The notes: generated from the letters alone by a model not told the origin. A stretch of DNA of 64,000 nt from Arthrobacter sp. ISL-85 (GCF_018613675.1 NZ_JAGGPQ010000027.1:18125-82124); one strand, 5' to 3'; positions 8,386 to 17,215 are shown, numbered from the stretch's first letter. Translations and numbers: made by a program.

Positions 8386-9771
8386 ATGGGCTTCCTGGAC
8401 CGTGACCACTCCATCGCCCCGCCGGGCTTCAACCGCTGGCTGGTGCCGCCCGCGGCGCTTGCAGTCCATCTCTGCATCGGCCAGGCCTACGCCACCAGTG
8501 TCTACAAGACCGCGCTGGTCAAGCACTTCGGGGCAAGCCTGACCGAGGTCGGCGTCATCTTCTCCATCGCCATCGTGATGCTGGGCCTCTCCGCCGCGGT
8601 GATGGGCACCTGGGTGGACACCAACGGCCCGCGCAAGGCGATGTTCACGTCCGCGATGTTCTGGGTGGGCGGCTTCGTGATCGGCTCGGTGGGCATCTTC
8701 ACCCGCCAGCTCTGGCTGGTGTACCTGGGCTACGGCTTCGTGGGCGGCATCGGCCTGGGCATCGGCTACATCTCGCCGGTGTCCACGCTGATCAAGTGGT
8801 TCCCGGACCGGCCGGGCCTGGCCACCGGCATGGCGATCATGGGCTTCGGCGGCGGCGCCCTGATTGCCAGCCCGGTCTCCCAGGCCCTGCTCAAGGCGTA
8901 CGACCCCAACTCCGGCGCCCAGGGCTGGGTTGCCAGCGGCGATGCCGTGGGAAAGCTCTTCCTGACCCTCGCCGTCGTCTATCTCGCCTACATGCTGTTC
9001 GGCGCGTTCACCGTCCGGGTGCCCGCTGACGGGTGGCGCCCCGCAGGGTTCGACCCCGCCAAGGTCAAGGCCGCCAAATTGGTGACCACGGAGAACGTCT
9101 CGGCCAGGAACGCCATCAAGACGCGGCAGTTCTGGCTGGTGTGGGTGGCGCTGTTCTGCAACGTCACGGCGGGCATCGGCATCCTGGAGCAGGCCGCTCC
9201 CATGATCCAGGACTTCTTCCGGCAGTCCGACGGCAAGTCCCTGGTCAGTGCCGGTGTGGCCGCGGGTTTCGTGGGGCTGCTGTCCATCGGCAACATGTCC
9301 GGCCGGTTCGCCTGGTCCGCCACCTCCGACGTCACCGGCCGCAAGCGGATCTACATGGTCTACCTGGGCGTGGGTGCCGTGCTGTACACGGTGCTTGCGC
9401 TTGCGGGGTCCTCCGCCACTGCCCTCTACGTGGTGCTCGCCTTCGTCATCATCTCGTTCTACGGTGGCGGATTTGCCACCGTCCCGGCCTACCTGCGGGA
9501 CCTGTTCGGGACATACCAGGTGGGCGCCATCCACGGCCGGCTGTTGACCGCGTGGTCAGCCGCCGGGGTGGCCGGACCCTTGATTGTCAACGGCATCCTG
9601 GACGCGCAGGGCAAACCCGGCCAGCTGAATGCCGCGTCCTACCAGCCCGCGCTGCTGACCATGGTGGCGCTGCTGATCATCGGGTTTGTGGCCAACCTGC
9701 TGGTCAAGCCCGTCGACGCCCGATTCCACGAACCCCGCCCCGAGCGGCGCACATCTTCCATGGAGGCCTGA
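8386..9771 (+). CDS. OFA-family MFS transporter
   Basis: A 461-residue, twelve-helix major facilitator related to the oxalate:formate antiporter family. Signs are the opening NRWLVPPAALAVHLCIGQAYA, the loop WVDTNGPRKAM between helices 2 and 3, and GYISPVSTLIKWFPDRPGLATG around helix 4. OFA members move small carboxylates; the substrate cannot be read from sequence. Only two bases separate its stop from a 48-residue membrane-protein gene, which I read as its small subunit. The gene begins about 170 bp after the slipin and may have its own promoter. Confidence 0.9.
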   Translation: MGFLDRDHSIAPPGFNRWLVPPAALAVHLCIGQAYATSVYKTALVKHFGASLTEVGVIFSIAIVMLGLSAAVMGTWVDTNGPRKAMFTSAMFWVGGFVIGSVGIFTRQLWLVYLGYGFVGGIGLGIGYISPVSTLIKWFPDRPGLATGMAIMGFGGGALIASPVSQALLKAYDPNSGAQGWVASGDAVGKLFLTLAVVYLAYMLFGAFTVRVPADGWRPAGFDPAKVKAAKLVTTENVSARNAIKTRQFWLVWVALFCNVTAGIGILEQAAPMIQDFFRQSDGKSLVSAGVAAGFVGLLSIGNMSGRFAWSATSDVTGRKRIYMVYLGVGAVLYTVLALAGSSATALYVVLAFVIISFYGGGFATVPAYLRDLFGTYQVGAIHGRLLTAWSAAGVAGPLIVNGILDAQGKPGQLNAASYQPALLTMVALLIIGFVANLLVKPVDARFHEPRPERRTSSMEA

Positions 9772-9772
9772 C

Positions 9773-9919
9773 ATGAGCAGCACCGCACACACCCACGGCG
9801 CCCACGAGCCGGTCAAAAAGTCCACCGGCCGGCTGGCCCTGGCCTGGGTCCTGGTGGGCATACCGCTGGCCTACGGCGTCTTCCAAACATTGACGCAGGT
9901 GGCCGCGCTGTTCGGGTGA
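9773..9919 (+). CDS. Small single-helix membrane protein paired with OFA transporter
   Basis: The 48-residue product begins at ATG 9773, inside the same operon and one base after the transporter stop. It has a hydrophilic, histidine-containing N-terminus (THTHGAHEPVKKSTG-like composition) and one membrane helix, LALAWVLVGIPLAYGVFQTL. Short proteins of this type recur directly after OFA-type transporters in actinobacteria and proteobacteria and are annotated as MFS transporter small subunits. Spacing, length and single-span topology agree with that role. Its effect on transport is not known from sequence. Confidence 0.75.
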   Translation: MSSTAHTHGAHEPVKKSTGRLALAWVLVGIPLAYGVFQTLTQVAALFG

Positions 9920-10419
9920 GCCTTTGGCCGACTTGGTGTCAGACTGGCCCAGTTTTGGCGGCCGCACGGGCTCCGCTGCCCGGTGTTTTCCGGGCTGTCC
10001 GGTGAAAACTGGGCCAGTCTGGGGCCCCGGCGTCACGCCTGGCATGCTTTCAGGGGAACGGCCGACGCCGGGACCCGGGTTTCCGGGGTTTCGTCGGTGC
10101 AGGTGCGCGGAAAGTGTGCCCGGCGTGACGCCCGTGCGACAGCTTTTGGCCGCCGCGGCAGTGACGAGCCGGCGGCGCAGGACAGTTGCCGTAACCCACG
10201 TGACCAGGCTGCACCCCGCGGCACCCCAGAGAATGTCCGTCACAGCCACCAGCGCCGTGAACGTGCAGTTCCACCCATACAACCTGGCCCCCGCTCCGAA
10301 CACTAGGTGGACAAGGCCGGCGCGGCTGAGTTGTTGTTGGATGCAACCGTGCCCGGAGGGGTGCGGACGCGGCCTGTCGTGCGGCAGCGCGCGGCGGACC
10401 AGGGGAAAGGAATCTGTCC
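9920..10419. other. 500-bp intergenic stretch rich in palindromes
   Basis: No convincing gene is present. The region contains a 16-bp inverted repeat (9941-9956 and 10005-10020). It also has two copies of an 11-base near-palindrome, GGCGTCACGCC at about 10029 and its complement GGCGTGACGCC at about 10121. The last 100 bases should carry the promoter of the DUF1295 gene. Confidence 0.6.
9941..10020. repeat. 80-bp element bounded by 16-bp perfect inverted repeats
   Basis: AGACTGGCCCAGTTTT at 9941-9956 is exactly repeated in inverse at 10005-10020 (AAAACTGGGCCAGTCT). Inside lies a further GCCCGG/CCGGGC hairpin around TGTTTT. The whole could fold as a long cruciform. It may be a REP/MITE-like element or a strong terminator for the transporter operon; no transposase or target duplication was identified. 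Confidence 0.7.
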
Positions 10420-11289
10420 GTGAACGAAAAGAGCCGCAAGGCCCTCATCAGCAGCGTCATCGCCGTGGTGGTGGCGGTGCTCATCGCCCTCGCCGGAAGC
10501 CAGGGCGGATCCAGGATCGGCGGGTTCCCGGTCTTTGCGCTGGGGGTTGCCATCGCCTTCGTGATCCAGTGGCTGGTGTTCATCCCCTCCTACAAGGCGC
10601 AGACGGAGAAGTTCTACGACCTCACCGGTGCCCTGACCTACATTTCCATCACGGTGTTGCTGGTGCTGGCATCGCCGGGCGTAGACGCCCGCGGCATGAT
10701 GCTGGCGGCCATGGTGGTGCTGTGGGCCGCGCGGTTGGGCAGCTTCCTGTTCCTGCGGATCAGCAAGCACGGCAAGGACGACCGCTTTGATGAGCTCAAG
10801 CCGGACTTTTTCCGCTTCCTGAACACGTGGACCATCCAGGGCCTGTGGGTGGTGCTCACCGCGGCACTCGCGTGGGTGGCCATCACCTCGGACAAGAAGG
10901 TGGGCCTGGACGGGTTCTTCTGGGTGGGCCTGCTGGTGTGGCTCGTGGGCATCACCATCGAAACCTTGGCGGACCTGCAGAAGAACCGGTTCAAGGACGT
11001 TCCCGCCAACAAGGGACGCTTCATCAACACGGGCCTGTGGTCCGTGTCCCGCCACCCCAACTACTTTGGCGAGATCACGCTGTGGGTGGGCGTGGCCATC
11101 ATCGCCCTGCCGGTGCTGCAGGGCTGGCAGTGGGCGGCCCTGATTTCGCCGGTGTTCGTGGCGCTGCTGCTGACCAAAGGCAGCGGCGTGCCGCCCCTGG
11201 AGAAGAAGGCGGACAAGAAGTGGGGCGGCCAGGCGGACTACGAGGAGTACAAGAAGAACACTCCGGTGCTGGTGCCCAGGTTCAGGTAG
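10420..11289 (+). CDS. DUF1295 (steroid 5-alpha-reductase-like) membrane protein
   Basis: The 289-residue product starts at GTG 10420 behind GGGGAAAGGAA. Seven or so membrane helices are visible, and the C-terminal part carries the DUF1295 hallmark: ETLADLQKNRFK, then NTGLWSVSRHPNYFGEI, the SxxRHPNYxGE motif that binds NADPH in this reductase/isoprenylcysteine-methyltransferase-like fold. The final FEEYKKNTPVLVPRF-like tail is also typical. Bacterial members are uncharacterised; reduction of a lipid or steroid-like substrate is only an inference. Confidence 0.9.
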   Translation: MNEKSRKALISSVIAVVVAVLIALAGSQGGSRIGGFPVFALGVAIAFVIQWLVFIPSYKAQTEKFYDLTGALTYISITVLLVLASPGVDARGMMLAAMVVLWAARLGSFLFLRISKHGKDDRFDELKPDFFRFLNTWTIQGLWVVLTAALAWVAITSDKKVGLDGFFWVGLLVWLVGITIETLADLQKNRFKDVPANKGRFINTGLWSVSRHPNYFGEITLWVGVAIIALPVLQGWQWAALISPVFVALLLTKGSGVPPLEKKADKKWGGQADYEEYKKNTPVLVPRFR

Positions 11290-11310
11290 GACTTCTTCGG
11301 GCAAGGCGTA

Positions 11311-11340
11311 CGACGGCGGCACGCGGGTTGGGTGCCGCGG
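11311..11340 (+). terminator. Imperfect hairpin after DUF1295 gene
   Basis: CGACGGCGGCAC at 11311 is partly complemented by GTGCCGCGG ending at 11340. It resembles the stronger hairpins at 14668 and 16020 and probably terminates the preceding gene, but the stem is weaker and lacks a T-run. Confidence 0.4.
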
Positions 11341-11540
11341 TGGTACCGGCCGCTGGGGACCTGAGGGATATCCAGAACAGTTGTGTTAGGGAGGTACGGT
11401 GCATGCGCGGAAGCAGGTATCTGTTACTCGTGACTTCCCCTTGCCCTGACTCCTAGTCTCAAACGACAGTGCGGCCATGCGAATGGCCGTCTGCCATGTA
11501 AATGCTGCTGGGGCAGGGATTCCAACTCTGGGGAGCAACT

Positions 11541-12743
11541 ATGCGAGACGGTGGATTAGGTCGACAAGGCGGTCGGGGCAGCAACGGCAAGATTTCGTGG
11601 CTTGGCTTACCGCGGGGAGGAGATCCCTCCGGAGGTCATCATCCACCCGGGTCCCGTGACTTGCGGCCTCAGGCGATGCTGACGGCGCTCCTGCTTGCGA
11701 TTGAGGGTGGCATGGTGCTGATGCCGGTTGCTGCGACGGCCGCAGGACCGGAATTGCCGCCTGCCACGAACTGCTCGGTGCGGCTTTTTCCGGGCCTGGG
11801 CGGCAGGGGCAGCAACGTGACCGCAGCTACCGGTAACGGCCTGGCGGTCGGACTCGCCGATAACGCGGCGGGTGAGTCCGCGCCCGTGCTGTGGCGTGAC
11901 GGTCAGCCGGCACCTATCAACGTCCCACTTGACGCGGCGGCGCCTGCGTCGGTGAACGCGGCTGGAGTGGTCGTGGGTACCGGGTACGACGCCGCCAACC
12001 AGGCCCTCGTGGGCTGGTGGTGGCAGGACGGGCAGTACCATCTGCTCCCCGTCAGCCCGGGTGATATCGCCCTCCCGTCAGTGATTTCGGACAACGGCGT
12101 TGTAGCCGGGGCCTTGGTCGCTGACGAGGAGCACTCCGACGGACCCGGCGCTGACGAGGACGAGCGACCCGCCGTCTGGTCCACCGTGACCTCCGCCCCG
12201 CGGGAGCTAACGCTGCCGTCCGGTGCACGCGGCGGTCATGCATTCGCGGTCGGCCCCGACGGCACTGCCGGCGGAGTGGCCCTTGGCGACGACGCAACTC
12301 CGGTCCTGTGGTCGCCGACCGGCGCCCCCCGGGCCTTGCCAACCGTTGCCGGGCGGGGCGGTGTAGTACTCGGGATCGACTCCGCCGGGCAGGCGCTGGG
12401 CCAGAGTGCCGTACCGCAAGGAACCCACGCAGCCACATGGGACGCTTCCGGCGTCACGGACGTAGGCACAGCGGCCGCCGGTCCCTCTTCAAGCGCGCAG
12501 GCAGGCGCTGCGGGGATCGCCGTGGGAACGGGCAGCAGTCCGTCCTTCCGCGGGTCCCGGCCCCAAGCGGTGATGTGGATGGGCAAGAGCGCGCGGATCC
12601 TGCCCCCAGGTACCGACAGCCAGTTCGCTGGAGTGTCGGGGGCGGCAACCTCCGTTTCACGTCAGGGTGCCACCACCGTGGTCGTCGGTTACTCCGCGGC
12701 AGTTGACGGACTTCGCCGCGCAACCGAATGGAGCTGCAAGTGA
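11541..12743 (+). CDS. Secreted HAF-repeat-like beta-propeller protein
   Basis: ATG 11541 follows GGGGAGCAACT and gives 400 residues. A long basic N-terminal tail precedes a hydrophobic export segment (AMLTALLLAIEGGMVLMPV) with an AATAAG cleavage-like site. The mature part contains repeated units ending in VLWRDG, VGWWWQDG, AVWSTV, VLWSPTG and ATWDASG, each followed by a GVVVG-type turn. This is the pattern of HAF repeats, often seen in extracellular actinobacterial proteins of unknown function. The unusually long tail before the hydrophobic segment suggests the real start could be ATG 11676. The gene overlaps the next one by 4 bp. Confidence 0.6.
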   Translation: MRDGGLGRQGGRGSNGKISWLGLPRGGDPSGGHHPPGSRDLRPQAMLTALLLAIEGGMVLMPVAATAAGPELPPATNCSVRLFPGLGGRGSNVTAATGNGLAVGLADNAAGESAPVLWRDGQPAPINVPLDAAAPASVNAAGVVVGTGYDAANQALVGWWWQDGQYHLLPVSPGDIALPSVISDNGVVAGALVADEEHSDGPGADEDERPAVWSTVTSAPRELTLPSGARGGHAFAVGPDGTAGGVALGDDATPVLWSPTGAPRALPTVAGRGGVVLGIDSAGQALGQSAVPQGTHAATWDASGVTDVGTAAAGPSSSAQAGAAGIAVGTGSSPSFRGSRPQAVMWMGKSARILPPGTDSQFAGVSGAATSVSRQGATTVVVGYSAAVDGLRRATEWSCK

Positions 12744-14620
12744 ACGGCCACGGGCCCATGCGCCATCCACTGCGCAGAGTGCTGGCAGTTCTGCTGGGCA
12801 CCGCCCTTGTCCTCGCAAATGTTTACTTCCTCGCCACCTCACGGGAGCAGGCTACCGCCGCGACTTCGGTGAGCCTGGGTTTCGCCGGCGACACCGGTGG
12901 CAACACAGTGACTGGGAAGGTGATCGACGCCGCGCGCAACGCAGGGGTCGGGGCAATGATGAACCTCGGTGATCTGTCATATTCCCAGATCACCCCGGAG
13001 TCTGCCTGGTGCTCGTTCGTCTCACAGCATGCCGGAACCATGCCCTATGAATTCATCACCGGCAACCACGAGGACGACGGACCCGATGGGCTGTGGTCCA
13101 AGTTCGCTTCCTGCCTCCCGGACAAGCTCGGCTCAGTCGGGAACTATGCCCAGCAGTTCTACACCGACTACCCGGCCAGCAGCCCCCTGGTCCGGATGAT
13201 CATGGTTTCCCCGAAGCTGACATACAGCGGTTCGGGCCTTGACTGGTCGTACAAGTCCGGCACCCAGGGCTACAAGTTCGTGACGTCGGCAATTGACTCG
13301 GCGCGCGCTGCCGGGATCCCGTTCATCGTCGTGGGGATGCACATGTACTGCCTGTCCATGGTCAATTACCCCTGCGCCGCCAGCCCTGACCTGATGAACA
13401 TGCTGGTGTCCAAGAAGGTGGATCTGTACCTTCAGGCACACGACCACGCCTACGCGCGCAGCTATCCTCTCGCGTTCAAGGGCAGTTGCACGGCAATCCC
13501 AGTCAGCAGCTTCAACCCTGACTGCGTGGCTGATACGAACCCCAACGGGCAATTCGCCGCCGGAACCGGGACTATCCTGGCCACGGTGGGGTCGGGCGGC
13601 AGGTCGATCAACAGCGAGAACAACACCACGACGGCGCCGTACTTCCAGAGTTTCATGGGCAGCAACAACAACCCAACGTACGGCTTCCTGAAAGTGTCCG
13701 TAACGAGCACTACTTTGACGGGTTCATTCGTCCGTGCCTCCGGCGGGACCTACACGGACAGTTTCACAGTCACCAGGTCGGCACCTGCACCGAGCCCGAC
13801 GCCGACACCCACGCCAACACCCACATCGACGCCGACGGCCACAGCCACACCCACGCCGACCCCGACGGCCACAGCCACACCGACCCCAACCCCAACGCCA
13901 ACGCCCACACCGACTCCTACGCCGACAACGACCTCGCCGACGCCGACAGCGGTCTCGGTCCGGTCGACGGCAACCGGAGCCGGCGAGCTGACTGCATCAG
14001 GCTCGTACACGCCCACCCTGCCGGCAGGCTGGCAACCGGGGGACACAGTGTTCCTGTTCTCGCAGGTGACTGTTTCCAGCTCGGCGAACACCTCTGCCCC
14101 AACGGGATGGACGCAGGCAGTGGGCGACTTCACCAGCGCCGGATCCACCTCGGCACACCAGGCGGTCTGGTACCGGGTGATGCAGGCAGGGGACAGTGCG
14201 CCCAACGTGCCTGAACCCGCCTCCCGGTATGCTTGGTCGACGGTTGCGGTACAGGGCGCAAACACCACCACGCCACTGGACGTCACACCTGCCACTGACA
14301 CCAACAGTGGGGTGGCATACCCGGCAGTCCGGGCGCCATCGATCACGCCCGTAACTCCGGGGGCGTTGTTGCTGACGGCACACGGGGCGCGGAACGGCAC
14401 CAACTCGGCAACCACGTCATTCGCGCCACCGACGGGGATGTCCGAGCTCGGCGACGCAACGTCCGGCATTGCATCCAAGTCGAACGCGGCCATCGAGGTC
14501 GATTCGCTCCTGCTGACCGCTACGTCCGCCACGGGCACGAAGACCGCCACCGCGACCTCAAGCTCCGGCACTACCGTCAACCAGTGCGGCTCGGCCATCG
14601 TGGTTCGGCCAGCAGGGTGA
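12740..14620 (+). CDS. Secreted purple-acid-phosphatase-like metallophosphoesterase with PT linker
   Basis: I choose GTG 12740: GGAG lies 6 bases upstream and GTGA overlaps the previous stop. An N-terminal signal segment (RRVLAVLLGTALVLANVYF) directs export. The catalytic domain shows all five purple-acid-phosphatase blocks in order: GDTG, GDLSY, GNHE, VVGMH and AHDHAY (Ala replaces Gly in the last). A linker of about 45 residues made of Pro-Thr pairs follows at 13788-13948. A C-terminal domain of about 220 residues of unknown type, rich in Ser/Thr and probably beta-sandwich, ends the protein. Substrate is an extracellular phosphoester, not further defined. The linker suggests the C-terminal part tethers the enzyme to a surface or polymer (inference). 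Confidence 0.82.
   Translation: MNGHGPMRHPLRRVLAVLLGTALVLANVYFLATSREQATAATSVSLGFAGDTGGNTVTGKVIDAARNAGVGAMMNLGDLSYSQITPESAWCSFVSQHAGTMPYEFITGNHEDDGPDGLWSKFASCLPDKLGSVGNYAQQFYTDYPASSPLVRMIMVSPKLTYSGSGLDWSYKSGTQGYKFVTSAIDSARAAGIPFIVVGMHMYCLSMVNYPCAASPDLMNMLVSKKVDLYLQAHDHAYARSYPLAFKGSCTAIPVSSFNPDCVADTNPNGQFAAGTGTILATVGSGGRSINSENNTTTAPYFQSFMGSNNNPTYGFLKVSVTSTTLTGSFVRASGGTYTDSFTVTRSAPAPSPTPTPTPTPTSTPTATATPTPTPTATATPTPTPTPTPTPTPTPTTTSPTPTAVSVRSTATGAGELTASGSYTPTLPAGWQPGDTVFLFSQVTVSSSANTSAPTGWTQAVGDFTSAGSTSAHQAVWYRVMQAGDSAPNVPEPASRYAWSTVAVQGANTTTPLDVTPATDTNSGVAYPAVRAPSITPVTPGALLLTAHGARNGTNSATTSFAPPTGMSELGDATSGIASKSNAAIEVDSLLLTATSATGTKTATATSSSGTTVNQCGSAIVVRPAG
13788..13948 (+). repeat. Pro-Thr linker-coding low-complexity repeat
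   Basis: Repeated CCGACG/CCAACG/CCCACG-type hexamers encode Pro-Thr pairs, interrupted by TATA units. The repeat is coding and likely length-variable between strains. Confidence 0.85.
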
Positions 14621-15090
14621 CCCGAGTGATTAACGGGTAAGGCCTGCCCGAAGCAGGTCTCGATCAACGACGGCGGCACCCGTTTGGGTGCCGCCGTCGC
14701 CCGTTCATCAGAGACCATTTAAGCCATCAAGGGGAGTACTCCCGTCCGTGAGGGACCCGTCAATACGGATGCAAGGCCATCGCCGTGACGATCCTTTTTT
14801 CATCTATGAGTTCTTCGCCCGCGTCCGCAAACCCCACGAGCCGTCCATCGGCGAATCGGCGCCCTGACAGGCAGCGGTCTGAGTCTGGTAGCAACGCTTT
14901 GCGGGCGCGGGAGGCCCTCGCTGCGCCGTCATAGCTTCCGCCGCAGGTTTCGCGCAGGAGTCGGGAAGGATTGCCCCAGATCGGGGAAAACCGGTAATTC
15001 GAGTGAGGCGGCACCGCTAGGCTCGTTCGTGGCGTCAGCATAATGGGGGCTGACGCACCCAACTTTTCATGCACAACCCGGGGGAATTGC
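14621..15090. other. Intergenic region with terminator and nuclease promoter
   Basis: Apart from the hairpin at 14668-14699, nothing gene-like is supported. The last 100 bases before 15091 should contain the promoter for the secreted nuclease; GGGGGAA just upstream of its ATG is the ribosome site. Confidence 0.5.
14668..14699 (+). terminator. Perfect 14-bp hairpin after the phosphatase gene
   Basis: CGACGGCGGCACCC pairs perfectly with GGGTGCCGCCGTCG across a GTTT loop. No T-run follows. The same sequence core recurs at 16020-16052 and, less well, at 11311 and 22673. Confidence 0.75.
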
Positions 15091-15954
15091 ATGTCCAGCC
15101 ACACGTCCTTGCCCAAGACAACGCCCGCACCTCGCACCCGCTGGGCGGCCGCCGTCGTCGTTTCCGTGTTGCTGGCCCTCTTCGGTGCCAACCTGCCGGC
15201 GGTGGCTGCCGACACGGGCACCACCGCGACGGCTACAGTCCAGGCCGCGGACCTGCTCGAAACCCTCCCAATCAAGGGCCGGGCGCCTAAGACCGGGTAC
15301 GAGCGGTCCCTGTTCGGGCCCACATGGGCGGACGTGGACCAGAACGGCTGCGACACCCGCAACGACATCCTCAACCGGGACCTGACGGACATCACCTACG
15401 TCAACAGCGTCCCGTGCACGGTCAAGACCGGCGTGCTCGCCGACCCCTACACGGGCACCGTCATCGACTTCGTCCGCGGCACCACCACCAGCAGCGCGGT
15501 CCAGATCGACCATGTGGTTGCACTCAGCGACGCCTGGCAGAAGGGCGCCCAGCAGCTGACCACGGAGCGGCGGACTGCGTTCGCCAACGACCCGCTCAAC
15601 CTGCAGGCGACGGACGGGCCCACCAACCAGCAAAAGGGCGACGGCGACGCCGCCACCTGGCTGCCTCCGGTCAAGGGCTTCCGGTGCGAGTACGTGGCAC
15701 GGCAGGTTTCGGTGAAGGCGCGCTACAGCCTGTGGGTGACGCAGGCGGAGCACGATGCGATCGCGGGCATCCTCGCCAACTGCCCGGGCCAGCCTGCGCC
15801 GACCACCGTGCAGCCTGCTTCCGCTGCCACCACCGTTTACTACGCCAATTGCGCCGATGTGGTCGCCGCCGGAGCAGCGCCGCTCTACGCCGGCACCCCG
15901 GGGTACCGCGCCGGCCTGGACGGCGACGGCGACGGCGTGGCCTGCGAGGGCTGA
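15091..15954 (+). CDS. Secreted HNH (DUF1524-like) nuclease with Excalibur domain
   Basis: ATG 15091 behind GGGGGAA gives 287 residues. A signal peptide (RWAAAVVVSVLLALFGANLPAVAAD) is clear. The middle is the DUF1524/GmrSD-C-like HNH fold: IDHVVALSDAWQKGA, then FANDPLNLQATDGPTNQQKGD, giving the His, Asn and Asn/Lys metal and catalytic residues. The last 40 residues are an Excalibur calcium-binding domain (YYANCADVVAAGAAPLY, then GLDGDGDGVACEG with the DxDxDG loop). Exported nucleases of this layout are common in actinobacteria and probably scavenge or degrade extracellular DNA; the substrate is inferred. It stands alone between two hairpins. Confidence 0.9.
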   Translation: MSSHTSLPKTTPAPRTRWAAAVVVSVLLALFGANLPAVAADTGTTATATVQAADLLETLPIKGRAPKTGYERSLFGPTWADVDQNGCDTRNDILNRDLTDITYVNSVPCTVKTGVLADPYTGTVIDFVRGTTTSSAVQIDHVVALSDAWQKGAQQLTTERRTAFANDPLNLQATDGPTNQQKGDGDAATWLPPVKGFRCEYVARQVSVKARYSLWVTQAEHDAIAGILANCPGQPAPTTVQPASAATTVYYANCADVVAAGAAPLYAGTPGYRAGLDGDGDGVACEG

Positions 15955-16019
15955 GTACGCCCGGTCACGGCTCTTGCGCGCGTCCAGCGCCCACCGTTCG
16001 GCCGGGGGATTAGGGCTTA

Positions 16020-16052
16020 CGACGGCGGCATCCTGCCCGGGTGCCGCCGTCG
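16020..16052. terminator. 14-bp hairpin between convergent genes
   Basis: CGACGGCGGCATCC pairs with GGGTGCCGCCGTCG (one T-G wobble, loop TGCCC). It lies between the ends of the nuclease gene and the minus-strand membrane gene, so it may stop transcription from both sides. Confidence 0.7.
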
Positions 16053-16137
16053 CTGGGGAGGGCAACCAGCGACGGCACTGGGGCGATCTTCCTGGTGAAG
16101 GTGGTCGCGCGCCGGGTGCGGCGATTTCGAGGGGAGG

Positions 16138-16608
16138 TTAACGCGGCGTCCCCGGTTGCGCTGGCGGAGGGGCGTCTTTCTGCAACGCCACACCTGCGAT
16201 GATAGCGCCGGCTAAGAGTAGTACTAACGGTGTTTGGACAATCGAGCCCAGAAGTGAGAGCCCGGAATCCGCGATGGGTTTCGACGCCGCGATGAGGCAT
16301 GCGATGTCTATTGCGAGGGCCACCAGATAACCGGCGATGAAACAGACTATGAGCGCGGGCGGCCTGTAATTCCCGGATAGAGCCCGCACCGCCGAATCGT
16401 AGGCCAAATACTTGAGCCCGATAAAGGTCGGCGTGAAGGTCAGGAGGAAGAAGACGTCCACCTTTTCCGGAAACTTGAAGAGCGGGACGTTTGCGCGGCC
16501 CTGGTAGACGCCCTCGGAAAAGAACCACAGGCTGCCCAAATGAATCCCGATCAACAGGACTGAGACCAGTCCATACCGCAGCCACGTTCCACGCCGTGTC
16601 ATCCCCAT
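16138..16608 (-). CDS. Four-helix membrane protein of unknown function
   Basis: The 156-residue product has about four membrane helices: LRYGLVSVLLIGIHLGSLWF, VFFLLTFTPTFIGLKYLAY, ALIVCFIAGYLVALAIDIACLIA and IVQTPLVLLLAGAIIAGVAL. A proline-rich tail follows. No known family motif was recognised. The start could be 16608 or the second ATG at 16602, which has GGGG immediately before it. No operon partner is seen. Confidence 0.6.
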   Translation of the reverse strand: MGMTRRGTWLRYGLVSVLLIGIHLGSLWFFSEGVYQGRANVPLFKFPEKVDVFFLLTFTPTFIGLKYLAYDSAVRALSGNYRPPALIVCFIAGYLVALAIDIACLIAASKPIADSGLSLLGSIVQTPLVLLLAGAIIAGVALQKDAPPPAQPGTPR

Positions 16609-16780
16609 CGCTCAGTATGGCAATATCACGCAAGGAATTTTCAATGCATTTGCGGCAATTTTGAGGTGGTGGCGGCGGTGCAGGCCCTTTATGCCCTTCC
16701 CCGGAGGGGCCGCAGATGGCAGATTGTTACCTTGGCAGCGGGATATTCGAAACAGGAACTCGCACACTTAAGGGGCAGCC

Positions 16781-17215
16781 GTGGCGCACGCCGAGAACCA
16801 GATCACCATCAGCCGTTCGCCCGACGAGGTGTACCGGTTCCTGGCCGACGGGTTGAACAACACCGCGTGGCGGACAGGCGTTCAATCCATCTCGTTGAAG
16901 AGCGGCACGGCCGGAATGCTGGGCGCCGTGTACAGGCAGACGCTGAGCGGGCCGGGTGGGCGGGCCATCGACGGCGACTACGAGATCACCGCAGCGGAAC
17001 CCGGCAGGCTCCTCGGCTTCCAAGTAGTGGCGGGTCCTGCCCGTCCGTCCGGCGCCTACCACCTCAGCACGTCCGACGTCGGGACAACCGTTCGCTTCAC
17101 GCTGGACCTGCAAACCAAGGGATTGATGAAACTCCTCGGGCCGATGGTCCAGCGCACCATGGACCAGGAGGTCGCCCAGTTGGCCAAGCTTAAGGCAGTC
17201 CTAGAGGCGCGGTAG
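16781..17215 (+). CDS. SRPBCC (polyketide cyclase/START-like) protein
   Basis: The GTG at 16781 follows AGGGGCAGCC. The 144-residue product has the SRPBCC pattern: an N-terminal strand ITISRSPDEVYRFLAD, a central GPGGRAIDGDYEITAAEPGRLL, and a long C-terminal helix LMKLLGPMVQRTMDQEVAQLAKLKAVLE that closes the hydrophobic pocket. Such proteins bind lipids, polyketides or aromatics, or act as coenzyme Q chaperone-like proteins. No ligand can be proposed from the context. Confidence 0.85.
   Translation: MAHAENQITISRSPDEVYRFLADGLNNTAWRTGVQSISLKSGTAGMLGAVYRQTLSGPGGRAIDGDYEITAAEPGRLLGFQVVAGPARPSGAYHLSTSDVGTTVRFTLDLQTKGLMKLLGPMVQRTMDQEVAQLAKLKAVLEAR

Noticed and set aside
13788..13948. Short tandem repeats resembling a CRISPR or minisatellite
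   Set aside because: The units are hexamers that keep the reading frame and encode a Pro-Thr linker; there are no spacers.
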